A stretch of 64,000 bases of DNA, from NCBI GenBank assembly GCA_040224245.1, contig JBEGIR010000050.1, forward strand, positions 1 to 64,000, written 5' to 3'. The DNA is from Puniceicoccaceae bacterium. GTDB taxonomy: Bacteria > Verrucomicrobiota > Verrucomicrobiia > Opitutales > JAFGAQ01. The position numbers and the translations under genes were made by a program. The notes beneath the pieces were generated by a model. It worked only from the letters and a program-made list of their open reading frames with translations, had not been told where the DNA came from and did no database searches. Below, piece by piece: positions 18,738-27,023 of the stretch (positions within the stretch are counted from its first letter, which is position 1; every line of letters starts with the position of its first letter).

Positions 18738-20885
18738 TCAAAAGCGGTATTCGAGCATGAACTGAAGGTTTCGTCCGGGCAGTGGGATGCGTTCCCCCTC
18801 CTGAAACAGGCTTCCGCTCCCTGGGGGGTCACTTGCGGGTAGTTGCAGGTATGGAAACTGCGTGGAATTGAAAAGGTTGTGCAGACTGAAGCTCAGAGAC
18901 CATGCGCTGATGGCAGTGATTTGCAGGCTCAAGTCAACTTGCTGGTGGGAGCTGCTGTCGCGGTAGATGGGCAGCAGGTGTGGGAGGGGATTGCATTGGG
19001 ACTCGTACCAATGCCAGCTGCACTCCCACTGCAGTTGATAAGCATCGCCCCATGCTTGTTGATGTTGCAGTGCGATGCGCGCATTTAGGGGAGGCAGTTC
19101 CGGCAACCGGTCTCCGCGTTGATAGCCAGTTCCCGTGGATTGGAGTTGTGCATGCACCCCATGCAATTGAAAAGGGAGCTTCCACTGTCCGTCGGGGCTT
19201 TGCAGCACTCCAGAGAGTTCTGCACCGATGTGTCGTACCGGCACATTGCGATAGCTGTAAACCGTGTGACCCTGGGGTAGGGACTCCAGACCCGTTGTGG
19301 TGCCCACCGCCTTGCGCCAGTGGTAGTCGGTGATTTCGTTTGCGAACATTTCGAAACGCAAATGAAGCTTAGGGTGGGTGACACTCCAGCCAGCGACCAC
19401 CTCCCATTTCCGTTCGGGTTTGAGTTCAGGATTTCCAATTTCAAATCCGCCACCCAGTGCCTGCAGCAAGGCCCGGTAACGCTCGGTGGCGCCGGGAACC
19501 TGAGCAGTTGTGGTCCATCCGACATAGAGTGCCTGCCCGGAGTCAGTGATCCACTGCAGCAAAAGATTTGCACTGGGAACAAGCTCTTGCTGACTTCTGC
19601 TTGCAGGAACTTGCGGGTGTTCGGCAAAATGTTGGTAGAGCGATGTGATGGGGTATGAAAATGCCGGGGCGTGCATGCGCTTGGCTCGTGAATGGTGTTG
19701 ATCCAGGCGAATTCCGGCACGAAAGGTTGAAGTGGGTGCAGGATTGAACTGGTATTCCGTCACAACACCAGCTTGCCAGGTCACAATTTCGGGCCAGATG
19801 GAATCGCGGGCAAGCTCACCGCGCTGTCGAATGGAATCCCGGGTTTCGCGGTTGAAATCCAGACCATGGATCAGGGTTCCATGGGAGCCTGCCGGATGGC
19901 GCCACCGGACATCCATGTGCTGACTGCGCGTGTGCGCCATGTTGCTGACGGGAAGGGGTGGCATGGTTCGGAAGCGATTGTCGAGCAGGATATCGTGCTT
20001 TGACGCTCCGTAGCGTATGCGCAGATTTTGCGCTGCACTGGAGTCGGGTTGAAATTCGTGGACCCATGCACCTGCAGTGAAGTGCGCGCGAATGGTGTCG
20101 AGAGGCAGGGAAACATGATCATTTCGCCCCTGCTGATGGTGCAGCACCGCAAGTTGGTGAGTCCAGCCATGAACAGGGCGGGTGCCCAGTAGGAGGGAGC
20201 CTGCGAAATGATTCTGCTGTGAAGGAATGATCGCGCCCTCCGGAGTGCGCAGGTTGCCCAGGCTCTGTTGCTGCAAGGAGAGATGAACAGCGGGCTGCTG
20301 CAGCAAAGCGGCGCGCTGATGGTGGATTCCGGCACTCCATCCGCTGCGCTCCGGTTGCAGATGAAGTGCCATGGTGGTTGCCGTTGGCACTGCATTGAGG
20401 GTATCAGCTGCTGCATCTGCTTCGATTCGACCTCCACTTGCAGGTGCTCCGAGCGTGAGTGAAGGTTGTGCGGAGATGACGTGGATCGGTGCTGCAGAAC
20501 TGAGCATGAGCTGAGCGGGTGCATGGGTGCGCGTTGGAGAGGCTGGCGGTAGTCGAAGCCCGAAAAAAGAAGTTGCGATGCGTTCGGATGTCATGCCTCG
20601 CAGCATGGGTTCGACAGCGCTTCCTCCGCGATCCAGCAGTGCCATGCCGGGAATGCATTGCCATGTCTGACGCATCGAAGCCATCGTGAGCGTGGGTGCA
20701 ATATCGAAGCGGGGATCAGCAAGCTCCTGTGATGCGTCGGAGGCGAGGATCCACAGGGGTTGCAGATCGATGGGTTCGATATCGGCTGAGCTTTGCACGA
20801 TTGCGATGACGGGCATGAGCAGATTGATGACCCAGCGCAAGTAGGGATGAATGGGAAACGGTTGGCCGTGCATGACAGTTTTCAT
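18738..20885 (-). CDS. TonB-dependent outer membrane receptor (divergent plug)
   Basis: Outer-membrane receptor of 715 residues. After a probable signal segment (about residues 16-34, LRWVINLLMPVIAIVQSSA) there is a short divergent plug with LRGMTSERIATSFFGLRLPP and, further on, GAPASGGRIE, which mirror the usual RG...R...DG and GSGA..G..I plug motifs. The rest has the alternating pattern of a beta barrel, including the conserved ELKPERKWEVVAGW strand and a C-terminal EYRF with terminal Phe. The layout is closest, by eye, to copper/heavy-metal receptors such as OprC, but ligand-binding residues are not evident. It starts four bases after the EamA transporter gene, so the two are cotranscribed. 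Confidence 0.82.
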   Translation of the reverse strand: MKTVMHGQPFPIHPYLRWVINLLMPVIAIVQSSADIEPIDLQPLWILASDASQELADPRFDIAPTLTMASMRQTWQCIPGMALLDRGGSAVEPMLRGMTSERIATSFFGLRLPPASPTRTHAPAQLMLSSAAPIHVISAQPSLTLGAPASGGRIEADAAADTLNAVPTATTMALHLQPERSGWSAGIHHQRAALLQQPAVHLSLQQQSLGNLRTPEGAIIPSQQNHFAGSLLLGTRPVHGWTHQLAVLHHQQGRNDHVSLPLDTIRAHFTAGAWVHEFQPDSSAAQNLRIRYGASKHDILLDNRFRTMPPLPVSNMAHTRSQHMDVRWRHPAGSHGTLIHGLDFNRETRDSIRQRGELARDSIWPEIVTWQAGVVTEYQFNPAPTSTFRAGIRLDQHHSRAKRMHAPAFSYPITSLYQHFAEHPQVPASRSQQELVPSANLLLQWITDSGQALYVGWTTTAQVPGATERYRALLQALGGGFEIGNPELKPERKWEVVAGWSVTHPKLHLRFEMFANEITDYHWRKAVGTTTGLESLPQGHTVYSYRNVPVRHIGAELSGVLQSPDGQWKLPFQLHGVHAQLQSTGTGYQRGDRLPELPPLNARIALQHQQAWGDAYQLQWECSWHWYESQCNPLPHLLPIYRDSSSHQQVDLSLQITAISAWSLSFSLHNLFNSTQFPYLQLPASDPPGSGSLFQEGERIPLPGRNLQFMLEYRF

Positions 20886-20889
20886 TAGC

Positions 20890-21828
20890 TCAGGCCAGTG
20901 CGAGCAGAGCGGTGCCGAAGATCGCGACGGGCGCTCCTATAAAAAATGCGATTCCAATCGGTTCACGCTCCAAGCATCGCGCGATTGGCAGACTGATGAG
21001 CGGGGCAGTGGCGGCAATCGACTGGACGATGCCCGGGTTGAGCAGACTGACGGCCCAGAGCCAGCATGTGACTCCCATGACCGGACCCATGAGTGCATTG
21101 ATGAGCATCCAGGTAAGGGGCTGTTGAAGCAGAGGGGTTTGGGATCGGAACCATCGGAATGCTGAGGCTTCCGGATTCCGGGGTGGATGGGGTTGGTGCC
21201 AGTTTCTTCGCCTCAAGGTGAGCAGAATCAGGCAGGCGAGCAACGCTCCCCCGATCAGTCGAATCCAGGCAGCATCCAGTTTATCGATGGGTTCTCCCAA
21301 TGTTGCACTCTGCAGGAAGACCTGGCGGCTGAGCACCAGGCTGACTGCCTGAGAGGCGGAGGCCAGAATACCAAATCCATAGCCTGCGATTCGATGGTGC
21401 AGCTGGGCTGGCTGACTTGCTGCGATCCATCCGGAACCAGCGATTAGGACTCCGGCGAGGATGGTGAGACAGGCCAGGATTTGGGAAACTGCCAGCACAT
21501 CCCCCAATGCAAACCAGGCCAAAAGTCCGGCCAGCACGGCCGTGCAGCTTTCGACGAGCAGCAGCGCCGTTGGGGTTCCGAGGCGACGCAGGGTCAGCAT
21601 CATGCAATATCCTCCAATGCCAAATCCGATGGCACCTGCAGCGGCGAAGCGAAGGACTGCAGAAATGCTCATGCCCTGCCAGCGCAGCAGGGCGATTCCG
21701 CTGAGTATCAGCAAACCCAGGACAAGACGTCCAACATTTGCGCGCAAGGGACCAGAGTGAAGAGTGGATTGGCGGGCACTGATGCCTGCCAGTGCAAAAC
21801 ACAGGGCCGTCAGCAGCGAAGGGAACAT
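20890..21828 (-). CDS. EamA/DMT-family transporter
   Basis: Inner-membrane protein of 312 residues with about ten hydrophobic helices in two similar halves, the EamA repeat arrangement of the drug/metabolite transporter superfamily. The conserved pattern near the fourth helix (LRRLGTPTALLLVESCTAVL) and the matching one in the second half (LLNPGIVQSIAATAPLISLP, followed by LEREPIG) fit the family. The substrate cannot be deduced. It ends four bases before the TonB-receptor gene and probably forms an operon with it. Confidence 0.88.
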   Translation of the reverse strand: MFPSLLTALCFALAGISARQSTLHSGPLRANVGRLVLGLLILSGIALLRWQGMSISAVLRFAAAGAIGFGIGGYCMMLTLRRLGTPTALLLVESCTAVLAGLLAWFALGDVLAVSQILACLTILAGVLIAGSGWIAASQPAQLHHRIAGYGFGILASASQAVSLVLSRQVFLQSATLGEPIDKLDAAWIRLIGGALLACLILLTLRRRNWHQPHPPRNPEASAFRWFRSQTPLLQQPLTWMLINALMGPVMGVTCWLWAVSLLNPGIVQSIAATAPLISLPIARCLEREPIGIAFFIGAPVAIFGTALLALA

Positions 21829-21925
21829 GCATCCATGCTGGTGGGAATGGATGAAGAAGTCGCTATTGAAATGCAGGTGAGGGACGCACCCGATAGCATG
21901 GATCGATGATGAAATCGGCGTGGCA

Positions 21926-22315
21926 CTACCTCAACTGAAAGGAAAATGTCTGTGTCAACCATTGTTCGGCTTGCTCAACAGTGGAGAAAACCTGACTTTG
22001 CCACGGGCTGTCAGAGGCGTGGTGCGTGTAGGCCTGGAGCAGTTCGCGTGCAGTTTCACTCGGTGCAACGAGAGCCACTTTGATGCGGGGGTTGCTGCGA
22101 CAAGCGGCCTTGTCCAGATAGGCAATTTTTTGCATATCCCGTTCATTGAGAGAAAGTTCAGTAACTTCAGAGAAATCTGCAATCTGATACCGCAGGGAGT
22201 CGAAGCGTGCATCTCCATAAATGTCGAGATTGCTCTGCACACACTCCTGACTTGTGACTTTGCCATAGAAACGCCAACGCAATCCTCGGTCTTCCCAACT
22301 GATCTGATACGGCAT
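21926..22315 (-). CDS. Conserved hypothetical protein, STAS/SpoIIAA-like
   Basis: A 129-residue soluble protein. The pattern (short N-terminal strands MPYQISWEDRGLRWRFYG, a helix, then FDSLRYQIADFSEVTELSLN, and PRIKVALVAPSETARELLQA) is that of small single-domain proteins with a STAS/SpoIIAA-like fold found in many bacteria. No catalytic residues are evident. It lies 97 bases upstream of the EamA gene on the same strand and diverges from the SGNH esterase gene. I do not know its function. Confidence 0.7.
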   Translation of the reverse strand: MPYQISWEDRGLRWRFYGKVTSQECVQSNLDIYGDARFDSLRYQIADFSEVTELSLNERDMQKIAYLDKAACRSNPRIKVALVAPSETARELLQAYTHHASDSPWQSQVFSTVEQAEQWLTQTFSFQLR

Positions 22316-22527
22316 CGGTGATTGTGGCTGAAGCTTGGGGGTTGGGCCACTGTCGTGTGGTCAATTTCTGTGATTTATAAGCAATGTGAATTGATGCAAA
22401 AAGCAAATCTGACATTCCGAAAAAAAAGCAGTTGGAGCCAGGGTGCAACTTGCGCAGACTGGGGTTCATGTTGGGAAGAGGAAGCATATGCAAGTGGAAG
22501 CAATCGGCAGTACGCACAAACGTACCA

Positions 22528-24171
22528 ATGCTGCACCGGATTGGAATTGCAGTGGGCTTGTGCCTGGCAATGGGAGCGCTGCCACTGCTCGCGGGAAACC
22601 CACCGGATCTGGAGACAAACCCACCTTCACAACAATCGGAGCGGGTGTCAGAACTGCCTGCGGTATTCATCGCAGGTGACTCTACGGCAGCCAAGGGCAA
22701 AGGGGCGGTGCAACAGGGATGGGCGGAGCCGTTTCGGCATTATTTTGATCCGACAAAGGTCACTGTATTCAATCGGGCACGTGGCGGACGCAGCAGTCGA
22801 ACGTTCATCACTGAGGGACTGTGGAAGGAGTTGATCGATGACGTGCGTGCGGGAGATGTGGTGATCCTGCAGTTTGGACACAACGATGGGGGTGCCATTA
22901 ATGAAGAACCACCGGGGTCGGATCGACCCACTCGTGCGAGGGGTTCCCTTCCGGGACTCGGGGAGGAGTCCGTCGATATTCTGAATGTCGTGACGGGTAA
23001 ACAAGAGACCGTTTACACCTTTGGGCACTACATGCGGCAGATGATCGATGACGTGCGCGCCCGGAATGCGCATCCGGTCCTTGTCAATCTGACGCTGCGA
23101 AACCTGCGGGACGCGCGTGAGCGCCTCGAGCGGGGCAGTGGGTTGTATGGCGGTTGGACCTACCAGCTGGCACGGGAGATGGGGGTACCATTCATTGACC
23201 TGACTCATCGCCTAGCGGATCGATTGGATGTGATGGATAAGTCCGAAGTGGATGCATTGTTTGAGCAGGACTACGTGCACTTCAATGAGCGCGGTGCCGA
23301 GCTGCACGCCGAGCAAATCCTGTCCGGACTCAAGGGATTGCGTTCGATTGAGATGGAGGCCTGGCTTTCGGAGAAAGGACAAGCGGTGAAAGCGGATACA
23401 ACGGCATGGTTGCAACTGCCGGTTCCGACGGATCGCACCCTGCCCACAGTGTATCTGATCGGGGATTCGACAGTGCGCAATGGACGAGGAGACGGCAGCA
23501 ACGGTGAGTGGGGTTGGGGGGATTTCCTGGTGGGATTTGTGGATCGCGCAAGGATCAATGTGGTCAATCGTGCGGTAGGAGGACTGAGCAGCCGCACCTA
23601 TTTGACTTATGGACACTGGGCCAGAGTTCGAAGCATGCTGCAACCCGGTGATGTGGTCGTGATGCAGTTTGGTCACAATGATTCTGCTCCGATCAATGAC
23701 ACTCACCGGGCAAGGGGCACACTACCTGGGGTGGGGGAGCAAACGGAAGCGATTGAGAATTTGCTGACGGGAGAACCCGAGGTGGTGGGGAGCTATGGTT
23801 CCTACCTGCGTACTTTCATCGCAGAGAGCCGAAGTGCTGGTGCAACGCCGGTGGTTTGTTCACCCGTTCCCCGAAAACAGTGGAAGAATCGAGCACTCTT
23901 GCGCGATACGGATCGATACCCCTTGTGGGCACGCCAAGTGGCGGAGCAGGAATCCGTTGCATTTGTGGACCTGCACTCGCTTGTGGCTGACCACTATGAG
24001 CAGATGGGGCCGCACGATGTGGACCTGCTCTTTGCGGATGCCCATACTCACACGAGTGCTGCCGGGGCGTTGCTCAATGCCAGTGTTTTTGTGAATGCCG
24101 CAAAGCAGCTGCCGATGCAGCCAATCCATGCCTGGCTGCATGCAGACGAAGCTTCATCCACTCAGGACTGA
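22528..24171 (+). CDS. Tandem two-domain SGNH esterase (rhamnogalacturonan acetylesterase-like, CE12)
   Basis: Secreted protein of 547 residues made of two SGNH hydrolase domains in series. The signal peptide is MLHRIGIAVGLCLAMGALP, ending near LLAG. Domain 1 has GDSTAAKGKG, FNRARGGRSSRTF, LQFGHNDGG and a C-terminal DYVHFN; domain 2 has GDSTVRNGRG, NRAVGGLSSRTYL, MQFGHNDSAP and DAHTHT. Both keep Ser, Gly, Asn and the Asp-His pair, so both may be active. The family removes acetyl groups from pectic rhamnogalacturonan. I chose the ATG at 22528 because the signal peptide begins there; an in-frame ATG at 22468 is an alternative. The neighbourhood is polysaccharide degradation. Confidence 0.9.
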   Translation: MLHRIGIAVGLCLAMGALPLLAGNPPDLETNPPSQQSERVSELPAVFIAGDSTAAKGKGAVQQGWAEPFRHYFDPTKVTVFNRARGGRSSRTFITEGLWKELIDDVRAGDVVILQFGHNDGGAINEEPPGSDRPTRARGSLPGLGEESVDILNVVTGKQETVYTFGHYMRQMIDDVRARNAHPVLVNLTLRNLRDARERLERGSGLYGGWTYQLAREMGVPFIDLTHRLADRLDVMDKSEVDALFEQDYVHFNERGAELHAEQILSGLKGLRSIEMEAWLSEKGQAVKADTTAWLQLPVPTDRTLPTVYLIGDSTVRNGRGDGSNGEWGWGDFLVGFVDRARINVVNRAVGGLSSRTYLTYGHWARVRSMLQPGDVVVMQFGHNDSAPINDTHRARGTLPGVGEQTEAIENLLTGEPEVVGSYGSYLRTFIAESRSAGATPVVCSPVPRKQWKNRALLRDTDRYPLWARQVAEQESVAFVDLHSLVADHYEQMGPHDVDLLFADAHTHTSAAGALLNASVFVNAAKQLPMQPIHAWLHADEASSTQD

Positions 24172-24256
24172 GCGTCCACCTGCTTCACGTCCCATTGCAG
24201 AAATCCGCAGTCAACACAGGGGTGCTGCGTTTCACCGCAGTCGGTGCTGCCTTGAA

Positions 24257-24556
24257 TCAATCGGCATCGTAAACAACGACGCGCTCCCAGAGATGCTTGT
24301 ATTTGGAAATAAAAGCATCGTGGATCGCATGTGGGCCGTAGACGTCGTGGCCTGCAACGTCGTCAAAGAGCACGGTCAATGCAGCGTCATAAGAGCTGTC
24401 GATCACGGGGCGTGCCGGAGTGGCTGCTGGTGTGCCGACATAAAATCCACGAACTGTCGGGATCGCCTGAAGGCTTTGAAGACCCTGCATGAAGTCGGCT
24501 TTCTCTGCTTCGGTCACATGGGGTTTCAGGTAGAAGAATACTGAATGTACTAACAT
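24257..24556 (-). CDS. Dabb (stress-responsive A/B barrel) domain protein
   Basis: A 99-residue single-domain protein starting MLVHSVFFYLKPHVTEAEK, with the Dabb signatures VFFYLKP, IPTVRGFYVGTPA, SYDAALTVLFDD and HDAFISKYKHLW. These small dimeric barrel proteins occur in bacteria and plants; some are stress-induced and some are cyclases, but most have no known role. The ATG at 24556 coincides with the family start. It is divergent from the next gene, whose start lies 70 bases away. Confidence 0.85.
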   Translation of the reverse strand: MLVHSVFFYLKPHVTEAEKADFMQGLQSLQAIPTVRGFYVGTPAATPARPVIDSSYDAALTVLFDDVAGHDVYGPHAIHDAFISKYKHLWERVVVYDAD

Positions 24557-24626
24557 GGCTGTTATTTTTGGAAAAAGCCTTGGCAGAACAAGTGCAATCC
24601 CACTGACTGGGTTTTTTCTGGAAGTC

Positions 24627-25616
24627 ATGAAAATTCTGTATCGCGTCAGGACAGGAATGATCCGCTCGGGGAGTGGGATGGTGTTCCTTTGGGCAGGTTT
24701 GGCATTGGCTTGTGCGCAGCAAGTCGATCTGGAGAAGCTTGAACCGATTTCGCTGGAGTGGGTGGGGCAGCTCGCGCATGAGCAGATCAACGAATCTTCG
24801 GGACTCATTCGAAGTCGCTTGTGGGAAGGGGTGCTATGGACGCATAACGACTCCGGTGATGAAGCGCGACTCTTCGCCGTAGATTTTAAGGGGCAGCCCC
24901 TTTTTCCCGACTTTGTAACGCAGCAGAGCTATCAGGGACTTCGAATCGGAGATGCTGTCAATGTGGACTGGGAAGACATCGCCACAGATGGAGACGGCAA
25001 CCTTTACATTGCTGCATGCGGGAACAACGCGAACATGCGCCGGGATCTCGGCATCTACCGGGTGCGGGAGCCAAACCCGGAATCTGCGATAGTAACGCGA
25101 GTTGACCAGTATTTTCGCTTTCAGTGGCCGGATCAGTCCGCATTTCCACCGGAGGAAATGAACTTTGACTGCGAGGCAATTTTTTGGGCCAATGGCAGTC
25201 TGTATCTGCTGACAAAACATCGGTCGGACACGTGGACAAAACTGTATCGCATGGATACGCTTGATGCGCTGAGTCTCAATGTTCCCACCCTGATCGCACG
25301 CTTTGATGTGGGAGGGATGGTGACGGGTGCCGATGTCACGCCAGATGGACGAAGACTCGCCGTGCTGACCTACGATCATGTATGGGTATTTGAAATGGAT
25401 TCGACTCTGGAGTCGGAACACCGGTCAACATGGTTTGATGCACGGGTTGGCGTGATTCGCACCGTTCGCGAGCAAGTGCAGCAGTGTGAGGGAATTACCT
25501 TTTTGGATGACCAAACGCTGATGATTTCGAACGAACAGCAGGACCTCTTCATCCTCGATCTGAACGCAATGCATTGGGTCGAGGGGGATGCGCACGCCCA
25601 CCCGCCATCGTCATGA
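24627..25616 (+). CDS. Secreted beta-propeller-like protein of unknown function
   Basis: A 329-residue exported protein. The N-terminus is basic followed by SGSGMVFLWAGLALACAQQ, a signal peptide; the ATG at 24627 has GGAAG four bases upstream. The mature part has repeated strand patterns with ESSGLIRSRLWEGVLWTHND, DGDGNLYIAACGNNANMRRD, ADVTPDGRRLAVLTYDHVWV and CEGITFLDDQTLMISNEQQD, which resemble six-bladed propeller proteins annotated as esterase-like/phytase-like or SdiA-regulated. No catalytic residues can be named. The context (SGNH esterase before, LacI regulator and GH9 after) suggests an envelope role, but this is inference. Confidence 0.72.
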   Translation: MKILYRVRTGMIRSGSGMVFLWAGLALACAQQVDLEKLEPISLEWVGQLAHEQINESSGLIRSRLWEGVLWTHNDSGDEARLFAVDFKGQPLFPDFVTQQSYQGLRIGDAVNVDWEDIATDGDGNLYIAACGNNANMRRDLGIYRVREPNPESAIVTRVDQYFRFQWPDQSAFPPEEMNFDCEAIFWANGSLYLLTKHRSDTWTKLYRMDTLDALSLNVPTLIARFDVGGMVTGADVTPDGRRLAVLTYDHVWVFEMDSTLESEHRSTWFDARVGVIRTVREQVQQCEGITFLDDQTLMISNEQQDLFILDLNAMHWVEGDAHAHPPSS

Positions 25617-25763
25617 TGGAGCTGTTGCGGTTCTGGTGGTGTAAAAGAAGTCGGGCTGGATTTGCAGGAGTGGACAATCTGCACGGATTATCAACAGGCA
25701 AGGCACTTGATGGAAATTGCATTGCCCGGCTGAATGGCTTCGCTAGCGTTTGGGCTGGGAACT

Positions 25764-26795
25764 ATGACGAAAAAACGTGTGATCATGAAGGATGTTGCCC
25801 AGAAGGCTGGGGTGCATCAGACAACGGTATCGCTTGCGTTGCGTAACGATCCCCGCATCCCGGAAACCACGCGACAGCGCATCCAGCAGATCGCAAAGGA
25901 ACTGGGTTACGTTCCCGACCCGCTTCTGTCATCCCTGGTGGCCTACCGCCGGACCAGTCAGGTGCCTCTGAAGCGTGAAACCATCGCGTTGATCCTGGAT
26001 GTGAAACAGAGCCAACGCTTTGAAGAAGGGGACTACCTGCCCACGGTGGTGAAAACCATCATCGAGCGCTCCAGGGAACTTGGATACCAGGTGGAGCGCT
26101 TTCAGCGTGGCAGGGATTATGACAGTGTGCGCTCGCTCGAGAGGGTCTTGCATGCCCGCAACATTCACGCCCTGCTGTTTGGGGATGTCGATAACGCGGA
26201 CTTGAGCTACAAGCTCGATTGGAACCAGTACAGCATGGTGAAAATCACTCAGGCACCGCAGTCGGTACCCATCGACAGTGTGATGGGGAATTATTTTTTT
26301 TCGGCACGCACCGTCATGCGCAAGCTCAAAGAGGCCGGGGTGAAACGTCCAGCGCTTGCGGTATCGACGGCCGAAGAGAGTCACACGCGCAACCTTTCAC
26401 GGGCGGGCTTTGAGTATGGGCAAAGGCGGCATTTTGCGCCAGAGCATCACATTCCGGTCTTTGAATTTGAGCGCAAGCCGGTAGAGCAGATGAATGAGGA
26501 GGTCTACGCGTGGATTGCGAAGGAAAAACCGGATGTGCTGTTGAGCTATTGGAACAACTTGGCGATACCCGCGCGACGCCTGACACTGGAGGGGCACTAT
26601 TGCCGATTTGTATGCCTTGAGGCGGATGAAGAGAGCGTGCAATACGGTGGCATCCGCAACAATTTCCGAAAAATGGCGGAAACTGCAGTGGAGCTGCTCA
26701 TTTCGAAGATGAAACTCAATCAACGTGGGCTTCCCGAAACACCCACGCTCACGCTGGTCGAGGAGAAGTGGTTTGAACTCGGTCAGTGGCCTTAA
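25764..26795 (+). CDS. LacI-family transcription regulator
   Basis: A 343-residue LacI/GalR-type regulator. The N-terminal helix-turn-helix is clear: VIMKDVAQKAGVHQTTVSLA with the hinge helix PDPLLSSLVAYRRTS. The ligand-binding domain follows (IALILDV, IHALLFGDVD, VCLEADEE), although it is divergent from classical LacI and matches the kind found beside carbohydrate genes in Verrucomicrobiota. The ATG at 25764 has GGGA upstream and starts directly before the DNA-binding helix. It precedes the second GH9 gene by 228 bases and is a likely regulator of it, by position only. Confidence 0.9.
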   Translation: MTKKRVIMKDVAQKAGVHQTTVSLALRNDPRIPETTRQRIQQIAKELGYVPDPLLSSLVAYRRTSQVPLKRETIALILDVKQSQRFEEGDYLPTVVKTIIERSRELGYQVERFQRGRDYDSVRSLERVLHARNIHALLFGDVDNADLSYKLDWNQYSMVKITQAPQSVPIDSVMGNYFFSARTVMRKLKEAGVKRPALAVSTAEESHTRNLSRAGFEYGQRRHFAPEHHIPVFEFERKPVEQMNEEVYAWIAKEKPDVLLSYWNNLAIPARRLTLEGHYCRFVCLEADEESVQYGGIRNNFRKMAETAVELLISKMKLNQRGLPETPTLTLVEEKWFELGQWP

Positions 26796-26902
26796 GCTTG
26801 CTCCTGAGGGTGGAAGAGTTGATGGGGTTGGGTGCGTTGTGACATTTTCTGTCGTGGAACTGACAGGAAAATGGGGTTGGTAGTTGCGATGGATTTGGGG
26901 AT

Positions 26903-26968
26903 GTGCGAGCTGGAAGCTCCCGCTACTTTGGGGAGGTGCGAGCTGGAAGCTCCCGCTACTTTGGGGAT
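26903..26968. repeat. Two tandem 33-bp repeats with hairpin core
   Basis: Two adjacent copies of a 33-base unit, at 26903-26935 and 26936-26968, identical except at the last positions. Each contains GAGCT-GGA-AGCTC, a perfect five-base inverted repeat with a three-base loop. They lie in the 228-base gap between the LacI regulator gene and the GH9 start, about 55 bases upstream of the latter. They may be REP-like dispersed repeats or operator sites for the adjacent LacI protein. Confidence 0.7.
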
Positions 26969-27023
26969 GGATTGACTTGACACAGGCGGGACTGCAACAT
27001 GGAAGCAAATCTCAACGACCCCG

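Noticed and set aside
22488-22679. Separate frame starting at the ATG at 22488, which has the best Shine-Dalgarno sequence nearby
   Set aside because: It is out of frame with the signal peptide and SGNH domains, ends after about 60 codons and has no features; the esterase start at 22528 or 22468 is preferred.
24257-24808. 183-codon version of the Dabb gene
   Set aside because: The family domain begins at the ATG at 24556; the upstream part overlaps the divergent gene's start and has no domain.
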